Origin: Pirellulaceae bacterium | GTDB taxonomy: Bacteria > Planctomycetota > Planctomycetia > Pirellulales > Pirellulaceae | Assembly: GCA_020846515.1 (NCBI GenBank) | Contig: JADLDX010000274.1 | Span: 1-6,038 of the forward strand | Direction: 5' to 3' | Length of the DNA: 6,038 nucleotides | Shown here: in pieces, positions 1 to 6,000 of the stretch | Layout of the letters: the number at the start of each line of letters is the position of its first letter | Numbering within the stretch: the first letter of the stretch is position 1 | Program-made: the position numbers and the translations under genes | Notes under the pieces: model-generated | Database searches by the model: none | Seen by the model: the letters and a program-made list of their open reading frames with translations, nothing else | Told to the model about the DNA's origin: nothing

Positions 1-69
1 ATCTGCAGCCCCCGAGATGATCTCTACGAATTGCGAGGTCTTGTCGTTGGTTGGCGCGGTTTGACTCAT
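1..69 (-). CDS. 5' end of an unidentified gene, third in the bilin cluster (partial)
   Basis: An ATG at 69-67 opens a frame that runs without a stop to the window edge, giving 23 residues that begin MSQTAPTNDKTSQFVEII. The start is supported by a good Shine-Dalgarno sequence, AGAGGAAAG, on the minus strand at 84-76. The gene lies 59 bp after the stop of the heme oxygenase-like gene on the same strand, so it is probably in the same transcript. The polar first dozen residues followed by a hydrophobic-amphipathic stretch look like the start of a soluble protein, and there is no signal peptide. I do not recognise the family from so few residues. By context it could be the bilin-binding photoreceptor or another sensor that uses the product of the two genes upstream, but nothing in the sequence proves this. 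Confidence 0.6.
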   Translation of the reverse strand, partial: MSQTAPTNDKTSQFVEIISGAAD

Positions 70-75
70 CAATAA

Positions 76-84
76 CTTTCCTCT
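76..84 (-). promoter_or_regulatory. Shine-Dalgarno site of the partial gene at 1-69
   Basis: On the minus strand the sequence reads AGAGGAAAG. The GAGG core ends 10 nt before the ATG at 69-67. It is the best ribosome binding site in the window and fixes the start of the partial gene. Confidence 0.6.
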
Positions 85-128
85 GCGGTTGATCCGTGTG
101 GCAGCCGCCTACGAAACGTGGGTTTACG

Positions 129-962
129 CTAGGCTGATTTCAGTTGGCGATCGGTGCGGACGATCGATCCGACGTCGCCATCGGTCGCATGAACCGCATT
201 GTTCACGACCGGCGTACCGGATTTACCCGCGATATCCGGTGCAGCATTACCAACGGGTAAGGCCTGCAATGTTCTGGGTGCCGTTCTCGTTGACGTACCT
301 TGCATCGGGCAAGTTAACGGGCTCGGTACAGCAGACCCGGTCGTTGGCGATAAGGCTACGTACAAATCGATCAGCAACTCCATGAAGCCGGTTGCGCCCA
401 TAACCAGTTGTTGCTCTTGTTCGGTCGACAAGTTGCTTTGATCGATGGATTCCTTTAATTGACGCACACGCTTGGGAGTCAACGCCGCACCGTCCAAGTG
501 ATACTCCACTCCCGCGGCAATTTCTCCCGGTACAATCGCCGGCAGACCAAGAGCCGCCGCCAAAGGCTTGGCGATCATCAGCGATCCCATCCGTGAGCCT
601 TCTCAAATGTAGATGCATCCCAGCAACGCTTGCGGAGAGGTGCGCGACCAGTTAGCCAATTGACCGGTCAGTGCTTGCGTGGCAGGCATTTCAGGGAAAG
701 ACTCAGCCTGGTAACCCAACTCGAGCAAATCGCGAACGAGGACAGGAGTTCGCACCATTTCAGCCAGAAAGAACGCGGCAATCTCTGGGCAGCGCAGCAC
801 CGTGGCTTCCAATGTCGCGTGCACTTTATGCATTTGGGACAAGTAGCAGGCGTAGCTCAACCGCGAAACACGACCATCCAGCAGACTCTTGGCGAAATCT
901 GTCTGCTCAATAGCATCGTGCGATTGGGAAATCGCCGTTCGAACTCGGGACATCGTACTCAT
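129..962 (-). pseudogene. heme oxygenase-like gene interrupted by an in-frame TGA
   Basis: Heme oxygenase opens heme to biliverdin IX-alpha, iron and CO, and biliverdin is the substrate of the bilin reductase encoded just upstream. Read through the stop, the frame is 277 codons. The N-terminal part has the family pattern: a His at residue 15 (SHDAIEQ, candidate proximal heme ligand), then YACYLSQMHKVHATLEATV (about 37-55), and later LLGCIYI-stop-EGSRMG, which matches the family motif L-G-x-x-Y-V-x-E-G-S-x-L-G. The stop is TGA at 605-603 (codon 120); the same frame continues with EGSRMGSL and a helical C-terminal half to the TAG at 131-129. The last 75 or so residues are a low-complexity A/P/T/G tail beyond the usual domain. 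Start: ATG 962-960 has AAGAGG six bases upstream. ATG 968-966 overlaps the reductase stop as ATGA and is an alternative, as is a longer ATG at 1016. The break could be a nonsense mutation, a sequencing error, readthrough or a split gene. Assignment to the family is fairly secure; functional status is unknown. Confidence 0.72.
598..602 (-). promoter_or_regulatory. possible internal restart ribosome binding site after the TGA
   Basis: Directly after the in-frame TGA (605-603) the minus strand reads GAAGG, followed seven bases later by ATG at 590-588, in the same frame. This could allow reinitiation and production of the C-terminal half of the heme oxygenase as a separate 153-residue chain. However, GAAGG also simply encodes the conserved Glu-Gly of the family motif, so its resemblance to a binding site may be accidental. 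Confidence 0.25.
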
Positions 963-964
963 AT

Positions 965-1915
965 TCATCCTCTTGGCATGGCAAACAAGAACTCTTGCAT
1001 GAACTGCTGAGTCCATGAGGCACCGAACAGGTTGCCCAAAAACTTCTTCCCAGGACTATGCTCCATGTGATGGAGTTGATATTGGTGCAAAGTCTCCAAA
1101 GCGGGTTGATAACGACTCGGGTAGGAGTACTGAAGCGACGAATCAAACAGGAAACCGTTGAAGTAGGTATCTAGATATGCCAAGTAGCACTGGCTGACCT
1201 GCGGCAAGAATTGGGGTGGGACCGCCCGCGCGTAAGTAAATCCTCCTGCCGACGCGCCAATGGCCCAATCTGGAGCCGGTTCATCGCAGGGCAAGTTTGT
1301 GAATCGCGCCGCCAGCAGCTTCGTCATCGTGGCCACCTCTTCAGCGATGGCCACATCGAGTACTGGCGCAAGTACTGGCGTCTGTATGTCTATAAAGGCA
1401 ACTCGTACTGTTTCGCCGACGCCAATCAGCTCCGCTGCGAATACCGGCTTGCATTGTGGGCGATTGGGGAAGATCCAAACATTGATTATGTTGCTCTTCT
1501 CGCTATCAATTTTGACTGAGCGTAGTTGGCCGAGACATTGGTCGTCCATCATGAGCGACCATTCTTGCGCCACGAGCTGAAACTTTTTGTTGATCGATTC
1601 GCGCTGGGCATAGACGGCCGGTACGACTTCGCGGTGAGCTTGACGATCCACCAGTCGACGATACGTTTGATCGATCATCGACTGAAAGATGTCGGCCAAG
1701 GCATGGCTAGATTTCACCGCTGTCTTCGGCGAAGCAATCGGTTCTCTTTCACTCTTGGCCGATGGCCGTGATGTCGCAGCCGTGAGGCAATACAGCGACG
1801 ACATATCAAATGGGAAGGTCGTGAACATAGGTGGACACTCGTAGGTCAGTGGTTTTTCCCCTGCAGCGTCTTCATCGACGCTAAAACGGTAGGCGCTTAG
1901 GCGATCCGCGGCCAA
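965..1915 (-). CDS. ferredoxin-dependent bilin reductase-like protein
   Basis: This looks like a member of the ferredoxin-dependent bilin reductase family (PcyA, PebA, PebB, PebS, HY2), soluble radical enzymes that reduce biliverdin to phycobilins. In the 316-residue frame the core begins near residue 72. The segment 142-180 has the family's central strands: NVWIFP (145-150), KPVFAAELIG (156-165) and VAFIDIQTPV (172-181). Asp176 sits where the family keeps its catalytic Asp (Asp105 of PcyA). The C-terminal part also fits: a YLAYLDTYF helix (244-252), then a Tyr/His/Gln-rich segment and FGASWTQQFMQEFLF (297-311), resembling the family ending F-G-x-x-W-x-x-x-(F/Y)-x-x-x-x-L-F. The frame starts at TTG 1915 with AGGGA six bases upstream; ATG 1828 (287 residues) and ATG 1804 (279 residues) are alternatives that remove an unconserved N-terminal extension. 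It precedes and overlaps the heme oxygenase start, as expected for a bilin operon. The product regiochemistry cannot be told from here. Confidence 0.75.
   Translation of the reverse strand: MAADRLSAYRFSVDEDAAGEKPLTYECPPMFTTFPFDMSSLYCLTAATSRPSAKSEREPIASPKTAVKSSHALADIFQSMIDQTYRRLVDRQAHREVVPAVYAQRESINKKFQLVAQEWSLMMDDQCLGQLRSVKIDSEKSNIINVWIFPNRPQCKPVFAAELIGVGETVRVAFIDIQTPVLAPVLDVAIAEEVATMTKLLAARFTNLPCDEPAPDWAIGASAGGFTYARAVPPQFLPQVSQCYLAYLDTYFNGFLFDSSLQYSYPSRYQPALETLHQYQLHHMEHSPGKKFLGNLFGASWTQQFMQEFLFAMPRG
969..974 (-). promoter_or_regulatory. ribosome binding site deciding the heme oxygenase start
   Basis: AAGAGG on the minus strand lies inside the last codons of the bilin reductase gene, exactly six bases before ATG 962-960. 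It touches the alternative ATG 968-966 directly, leaving no spacer, so 962 is the better start even though 968 gives the ATGA overlap. Either way translation of the two genes should be coupled. Confidence 0.5.
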
Positions 1916-2050
1916 GAGGGTTCCCTAGAACTGCACGACCCCATATTCTCAGCGTTTTAGCGACTTCCTAGGGGAATTCCTTAGCGACCCGAATCCATGG
2001 CCAAGCCTGACAGACACGTTAACTTTGCACAGATTCTCGCAATCCAAGTC

Positions 2051-2081
2051 AGCCCAGTATCGGCCTGCTGAGTACTGGGCT
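2051..2081. repeat. inverted repeat, 9-bp perfect stem with 13-nt loop
   Basis: AGCCCAGTA at 2051-2059 pairs perfectly with TACTGGGCT at 2073-2081. No T-run follows on either strand, so it does not look like an intrinsic terminator. It could be a dyad operator or a hairpin in the cheA leader. Confidence 0.45.
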
Positions 2082-2179
2082 CGCCGCGCGCGACCAGCCT
2101 GTGCCCACCGGCCATACTATCCCGGTTGGTCCCTGTGCAATCATGTGCAACCTGGACTTGTCCGTCTTCTTTCACAATC

Positions 2180-2202
2180 TGGAAAGTACGATTTGGAAAG
2201 TA
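2180..2202. repeat. direct repeat TGGAAAGTA, 14-bp period
   Basis: TGGAAAGTA occurs at 2180-2188 and 2194-2202. With flanks, the two 14-base units agree at 11 positions. It lies about 85-105 bases before the cheA start, a plausible place for a regulator binding site. No regulator can be named. Confidence 0.4.
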
Positions 2203-2203
2203 A

Positions 2204-2245
2204 TCGCCCGGTTGTTGATTTGGTCGCCTCGTGCAAACCGGGCGA
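2204..2245. repeat. GC-rich inverted repeat in the cheA leader, 10-bp stem
   Basis: TCGCCCGGTT at 2204-2213 is perfectly complementary to AACCGGGCGA at 2236-2245, with a 22-nt loop. It starts two bases after the TGGAAAGTA repeat and ends 40 bases before the first possible cheA start. If transcribed it would form a stable leader hairpin; as DNA it could be an operator. Confidence 0.45.
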
Positions 2246-2285
2246 CGTTTCGTGTTACCAGTTCCCATGGACCTGCGGATTTTAA

Positions 2286-5200
2286 ATGCAATACGGGCAA
2301 GGTAATCAGTTGCAGCCAAACAGTGCGACTGGTACACCGGGTACCAATGTTTCGCCCGATGATGGAATGTCAGAAGAGCAAGACCCAGAGCTGATCGCTG
2401 AGTTTGTCTCAGAGAGTATCCAGGGCTTGCAAGACATTGAATCCGATCTACTAACGCTAGAGTCAGATGGTGGCAGCGACTCTGAACTAGTCAATCGTAT
2501 ATTTCGAACAGTCCATACGATTAAAGGTAGCGGTGGCTACCTCAAGCTCAAGTCACTCGTCGCGGTGGCCCATCGCGCCGAAACGTTGCTGGACAACATT
2601 CGCTTCGGTTCGCAAGCGGCCACCCCGACCGTAACGGACGCTATTCTGGCGGCTGTCGATACCATCGAGCAAATGCTGAGTACGGCCGATCTTGGAGAAA
2701 CATTCGATTACGCCCCAGCAGTCGAGAAACTGGATGTCGCCCTAGGCAAGCCCGCCACTGGGCCAGCCACTCAGCCAGCCAAAGCTGCCGGCGATGGGCA
2801 GGCATCTGCCAACGCGCAGACTCAGGAGTGCCTGTCCGAAGCGGACGTTAAGGCCATTAAAGCAGCCATCTCCGGTAGGGCGCTCGTTTTTCGCGTCGAG
2901 GTGGATCTAGCCCGTATTTTACAAGCAGTCGATGTAAAAGAAGGCCTGATCGTAGCTCTGTCGAGCATCGGCAAAGTGTTATACGCCAATCAACCCACCG
3001 AGACTATCGACAAGGCGACCAGCGGTTCCTGCATCATCTATCTCGAGACGGTACTCGAAAAAGATATCCTCTGCGACTTCTTTAACTTGGATCCAGCTAC
3101 GGTCACAGTGCTGGACGTCGATGCCCTCACCGCGCATGCGCCCAGCACCGCGAGTCCTAGCTCACCGTCTCCCACATCCACACCCACATCCAACAAATCC
3201 ACACCCCAAAAATCACCATCGACTAACTCAACCTCAACTGGCTCCCCAGCCGCAGTCGCCACTAAATCAAGCACGGCTACATCCAGTACACCAGAGGCAG
3301 CCCTAACTGAGGCCAGCCCCAAAGCGAACGCCACGACATCGGCCAGTAAGGTGTCCGATGCCGACAAACAAGCGAAAGCTGAACACAACAAGGCGGTCGT
3401 CGATCAATCGATGCGCGTGCCAGTCCACATCCTGCACAAGTTGCTGGAATGGACGGGTACGATGGTCATGGCGCGCAACCAGTTGATGAACGAGTTCGAT
3501 TTCAATGGCAATACGGCTTTTCGTACGCTCTCGCAGGCCATCTCCGGAGTGCATGAAACCGTCATCGAAACCCGGATGCAGACCACGGGTTCGCTGTTCG
3601 AACGCTATCGACGCGTGGTTCGCGACCTGGCCAGACAACTGGGCAAAGAGGTAGCGCTGCATATCGAGGGCGGCGATTTGGAACTGGATCGTACAATCCT
3701 GGAAAGCTTTGCCGATCCACTAACTCACCTCATTCGAAATTCGCTGGACCATGCTTTGGAGACGCCGGCGGAGCGTGAAGCGGCTGGTAAGAACCGACAA
3801 GGCAATATCTATCTCAAGTCGTTCATCCACAGCGGTGAGATCATCCTGGCAATCGAGGACGATGGCCGGGGTATCTCGGGGGATCGCGTGTGTGAGAAGG
3901 CCGTCAGCAAAGGCATGATTACCGCTGAGGCCGCCAGTCAGATGACTGAGCAACAGAAGGTCATGCTCATCTTCCAAGCGGGCTTTTCGACGAAAGATCA
4001 GGCCACCGATCTATCCGGTCGCGGCGTAGGCATGGACGTCGTGCGTACCAATATCGAGGCTGTGGGCGGTTCGATCGATGTGCAGACGAAGGTCGGCTCG
4101 GGCTCGACCTTCTCCGCCATCCTGCCGCTGGCCAAGGCGCTAGTATCGTCATCGCTCACCAAAGCGCTGATCGTCGATATTGCGCATGAACGCTTTGCGA
4201 TTCCTGAAACCGCCGTCAGCGAAATCATTCGCTTCGACGAACGCGCCAAGGCCAACATTGTGCAAGTGGACGGAGAGAACGTCTACCAATTGCGCGATCA
4301 ATTGGTGGCGCTGGTCGATCTGAAACGCGCTTTGGATATCGATGCCGACGGGAGTGGCGACGCCACCGATGGTAGCTCGATTCCAGCCACCGGTCGCGAG
4401 CACAATCCCTGCCTGGTTGTCTTGCAGTATCGCAAGCATCTGTTTGGCGCGGTGGTGGAAGAAGTTACCGGCATTCAAGAGATCATTGTGCGCGGTACAC
4501 CGAAGCTGCTTCAAAACTGTATCGTCTATTCTGGTCATACGGTTTTAGGGAACGGTCGAGTCTCGCTGATCCTGGATATCAACGGCATCGTTAACAAACT
4601 GTCGCTCAAATTCCATGACAAAGCCAGTCAAGCCAAGGGTATTCGACCGATCGATCCGCGACAAATTTCGAGCAAGAAGCGCACGCGACAGAAGATGGTG
4701 GTTTTCTCGTTCGCTGAAGGTGAATACTTTGCCATTCCGCTTGAACTAGTGGCCATCATCGAACGCATTTCGCTCAGCTCTATCCGTACAGTAGGCAACA
4801 AAGAGTATTGCCAAATCAAGAACGACACGATTTCCGTGATGCGTTTGGACGCGTTCCTGCCCATCAGCCCCATGTTCGCCGGCCGCGATGACTGTTGCTT
4901 GATTCGACCGGCCGCCATCTCGTATCCGATTGGCATATTGACTGGCCCCGACGTTTCGGTGGTGGAAGTCGACGATAACTTTGAGTCAAGACTGGACGAT
5001 GAGCGCGGCGTGGTCGGAACGTTTGTCCATAACGATCATCTGGTGATGCTCCTGGATCTGTTCAGCGTCTTCGAAAAGCATGCACCAGACAAAATGCGAC
5101 CGGCTGAAGTCTCAACCGGCATCGCCCGCATCCTGGTGGCTGAGGACAGCCTGTTCTTCCGCAAACTGATCTCGCAGTACATGCAGCAAGAACAGTGGAC

Positions 5201-5510
5201 GGTGGACATTGTCTGCGATGGCTTGGAGGCCTGGGAGCAATTGCAGAACGAACCCACGCGTTACAACCTGGTCATCTCAGATATCAACATGCCACGCATG
5301 GATGGATTTCAGTTAGCCGCTCGAATTCGCGAAGACCGCCGTTTCGATGGCCTGCCGCTGGTAGCGCTGACCACGCTTTCAGAAGAGCACTTCCGGGAAA
5401 AGGGGCTGAGCCTGGGCTTTGACAAGTACGTAATCAAGATTGACAAAAACCAGGTTCGCGCCACGGTGGCCGAGTGTTTGCAAATCGTTCGCAAAGCCAC
5501 GGTAAGGTAA
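2286..5510 (+). CDS. cheA: hybrid chemotaxis histidine kinase CheA with two CheW-like domains and a C-terminal receiver
   Basis: This is the chemosensory kinase that autophosphorylates under receptor control and passes phosphate to response regulators. Domains in order: P1 histidine phosphotransfer, about 33-150, with phospho-His77 in VHTIKGSGG; a P2-like alpha/beta segment, 182-279; a low-complexity S/T/P/A linker, 285-355; P3 dimerisation, about 373-450 (MRVPVHILHKLLEWTG); P4 ATPase, about 465-615, with N box HLIRNSLDHA (Asn485), DDGRGI (525-530) and SGRGVGMD (577-584); P5 CheW-like regulatory domain, about 617-775; a second CheW-like domain, about 800-935; and a receiver, about 946-1070, with Glu953/Asp954, phosphoacceptor Asp999, Thr1029 and Lys1051. 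The receiver has Ile instead of Pro after the Lys. All catalytic motifs are intact. The ATG at 2286 has only a weak GGA upstream and an in-frame TAA just before it; ATG 2367 (codon 28), immediately before the P1 domain, is a possible start. At 1074 residues it is longer than classical CheA because of the extra CheW and receiver. cheW follows after 10 bases. Confidence 0.95.
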   Translation: MQYGQGNQLQPNSATGTPGTNVSPDDGMSEEQDPELIAEFVSESIQGLQDIESDLLTLESDGGSDSELVNRIFRTVHTIKGSGGYLKLKSLVAVAHRAETLLDNIRFGSQAATPTVTDAILAAVDTIEQMLSTADLGETFDYAPAVEKLDVALGKPATGPATQPAKAAGDGQASANAQTQECLSEADVKAIKAAISGRALVFRVEVDLARILQAVDVKEGLIVALSSIGKVLYANQPTETIDKATSGSCIIYLETVLEKDILCDFFNLDPATVTVLDVDALTAHAPSTASPSSPSPTSTPTSNKSTPQKSPSTNSTSTGSPAAVATKSSTATSSTPEAALTEASPKANATTSASKVSDADKQAKAEHNKAVVDQSMRVPVHILHKLLEWTGTMVMARNQLMNEFDFNGNTAFRTLSQAISGVHETVIETRMQTTGSLFERYRRVVRDLARQLGKEVALHIEGGDLELDRTILESFADPLTHLIRNSLDHALETPAEREAAGKNRQGNIYLKSFIHSGEIILAIEDDGRGISGDRVCEKAVSKGMITAEAASQMTEQQKVMLIFQAGFSTKDQATDLSGRGVGMDVVRTNIEAVGGSIDVQTKVGSGSTFSAILPLAKALVSSSLTKALIVDIAHERFAIPETAVSEIIRFDERAKANIVQVDGENVYQLRDQLVALVDLKRALDIDADGSGDATDGSSIPATGREHNPCLVVLQYRKHLFGAVVEEVTGIQEIIVRGTPKLLQNCIVYSGHTVLGNGRVSLILDINGIVNKLSLKFHDKASQAKGIRPIDPRQISSKKRTRQKMVVFSFAEGEYFAIPLELVAIIERISLSSIRTVGNKEYCQIKNDTISVMRLDAFLPISPMFAGRDDCCLIRPAAISYPIGILTGPDVSVVEVDDNFESRLDDERGVVGTFVHNDHLVMLLDLFSVFEKHAPDKMRPAEVSTGIARILVAEDSLFFRKLISQYMQQEQWTVDIVCDGLEAWEQLQNEPTRYNLVISDINMPRMDGFQLAARIREDRRFDGLPLVALTTLSEEHFREKGLSLGFDKYVIKIDKNQVRATVAECLQIVRKATVR
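3171..3192 (+). repeat. short tandem repeat in the CheA linker
   Basis: CCCACATCCA occurs twice with a 12-base period (3171-3180 and 3183-3192), followed by a degenerate AAATCCACACCCC. The surrounding stretch is rich in C and A and encodes a Ser/Thr/Pro linker, which suggests growth by slippage in a stretch with little constraint. Confidence 0.5.
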
Positions 5511-5520
5511 CGCACAAGCC

Positions 5521-6000
5521 ATGCAAATTTCCACGTTTATGATAGCCGACGAAACCTTCGCCATCCCATCGCTGGTCGTCGAAGAATATTTTCGCCCGCT
5601 GCCGGTAACGCGCGTGCCCGGCTCCGATCCACGCATCGATGGCCTGGTCAACATCCGCGGTCGAACCGGCGTTGTTGTCAACATGCGATGCTGCTTAGGC
5701 CTGGAGCCTCGTCCAGTCCACCAATGCGGTGAAATGATTCTGCTAGAAACCACGCAACGACTGGTAGCCGAAGCACGCGATTTGAAACTGACGACCTTCG
5801 AAGAGTCTGTCGTCTTGAATGTAGATTCCGCTTCACACATATATCACCTGATCGACGAAGAGAAACACCCCTCACCGCCGCATGTCAATCAGCTCTTCGT
5901 CGATGGCGTTGTCTGCATCGACGAGCACTACTTTACGATGCTCTCGGTCAGCAAACTGATTCAACACCTCCTGCACGGTACCATCAAGGATCTGCCATGA
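5521..6000 (+). CDS. cheW: CheW-like chemotaxis coupling protein
   Basis: A 159-residue, single-domain CheW-like adaptor, which would link receptors to the P5 domain of CheA in the cytoplasmic array. The sequence shows FAIPSLVVEEYFRPLPVTRVPG (13-34), split here as FAIP then the VVEEYFRPLPVTRVPG strand, and GLVNIRGRTGVVVNMRCCLG (41-60), the family's G-x-x-N-x-R-G-x-x-x-x-x-x-x-x-R pattern that leads to the receptor- and kinase-contacting surface. The C-terminal half has the expected VDGVVCIDEHYFTMLSVSKL strand and helix (127-146). It begins 10 bases after the cheA stop with no strong Shine-Dalgarno sequence (AAGG lies 13 bases upstream), so translation may depend on coupling to cheA. It ends in TGA overlapping the next ATG by four bases (ATGA). 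The gene could serve a dedicated receptor set, since CheA already carries two CheW-like domains. Confidence 0.88.
   Translation: MQISTFMIADETFAIPSLVVEEYFRPLPVTRVPGSDPRIDGLVNIRGRTGVVVNMRCCLGLEPRPVHQCGEMILLETTQRLVAEARDLKLTTFEESVVLNVDSASHIYHLIDEEKHPSPPHVNQLFVDGVVCIDEHYFTMLSVSKLIQHLLHGTIKDLP

Larger units (their letters stand above)
1916..2285. promoter_or_regulatory. divergent intergenic region between the bilin and chemosensory clusters
   Basis: These 370 bases hold no convincing gene and must contain the promoters of both clusters. I could not assign a confident -10/-35 pair on either strand. Visible structure: an octamer TTAGCGAC repeated at 1957-1964 and 1981-1988; an imperfect inverted pair TTCCCTAG (1921-1928) and CTAGGGGAA (1968-1976); a 9-bp inverted repeat at 2051-2081; TGTGCAA twice, 10 bases apart, at 2134-2140 and 2144-2150; a direct repeat TGGAAAGTA at 2180-2188 and 2194-2202; and a 10-bp inverted repeat at 2204-2245. 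Several of these could be operators or leader hairpins, and some are surely chance. Confidence 0.5.

Noticed and set aside
603..605. UGA read as selenocysteine in heme oxygenase
   Set aside because: The family has no Cys or selenocysteine at this position, and the sequence just downstream shows no convincing SECIS-type stem-loop; only weak GGCT/AGCC pairing is visible.
603..605. Genome-wide reassignment of UGA as a sense codon
   Set aside because: The bilin reductase and cheW both end at TGA where their domains are complete and the next gene starts by overlap, so TGA works as a stop here.
1211..1771. Plus-strand frames opposite the bilin reductase
   Set aside because: They are antisense shadows of a gene whose minus-strand product has clear family motifs.
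1921..1976. Inverted pair TTCCCTAG / CTAGGGGAA as an operator
   Set aside because: Imperfect, with one extra base in one arm and a spacing of about 40 bases; too weak to call by itself.
2025..2043. Sigma-54 promoter at TTGCAC...TCGC before cheA
   Set aside because: The nearly invariant GG of the -24 element is TG, and the -12 GC lies in a poor context; not supportable.
2051..2081. Intrinsic terminator
   Set aside because: The stem is good but no U-run follows in either direction, and no gene ends into it.
2025..2285. 86-codon plus-strand frame in the spacer
   Set aside because: No Shine-Dalgarno sequence, odd Tyr/Pro/Arg/Cys-rich composition, no domain, and it runs through both inverted repeats.
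1981..2337. 118-codon minus-strand frame across the spacer and the cheA 5' end
   Set aside because: No recognisable domain, irregular composition, overlaps the cheA start and would interrupt the divergent promoter region; looks like chance.
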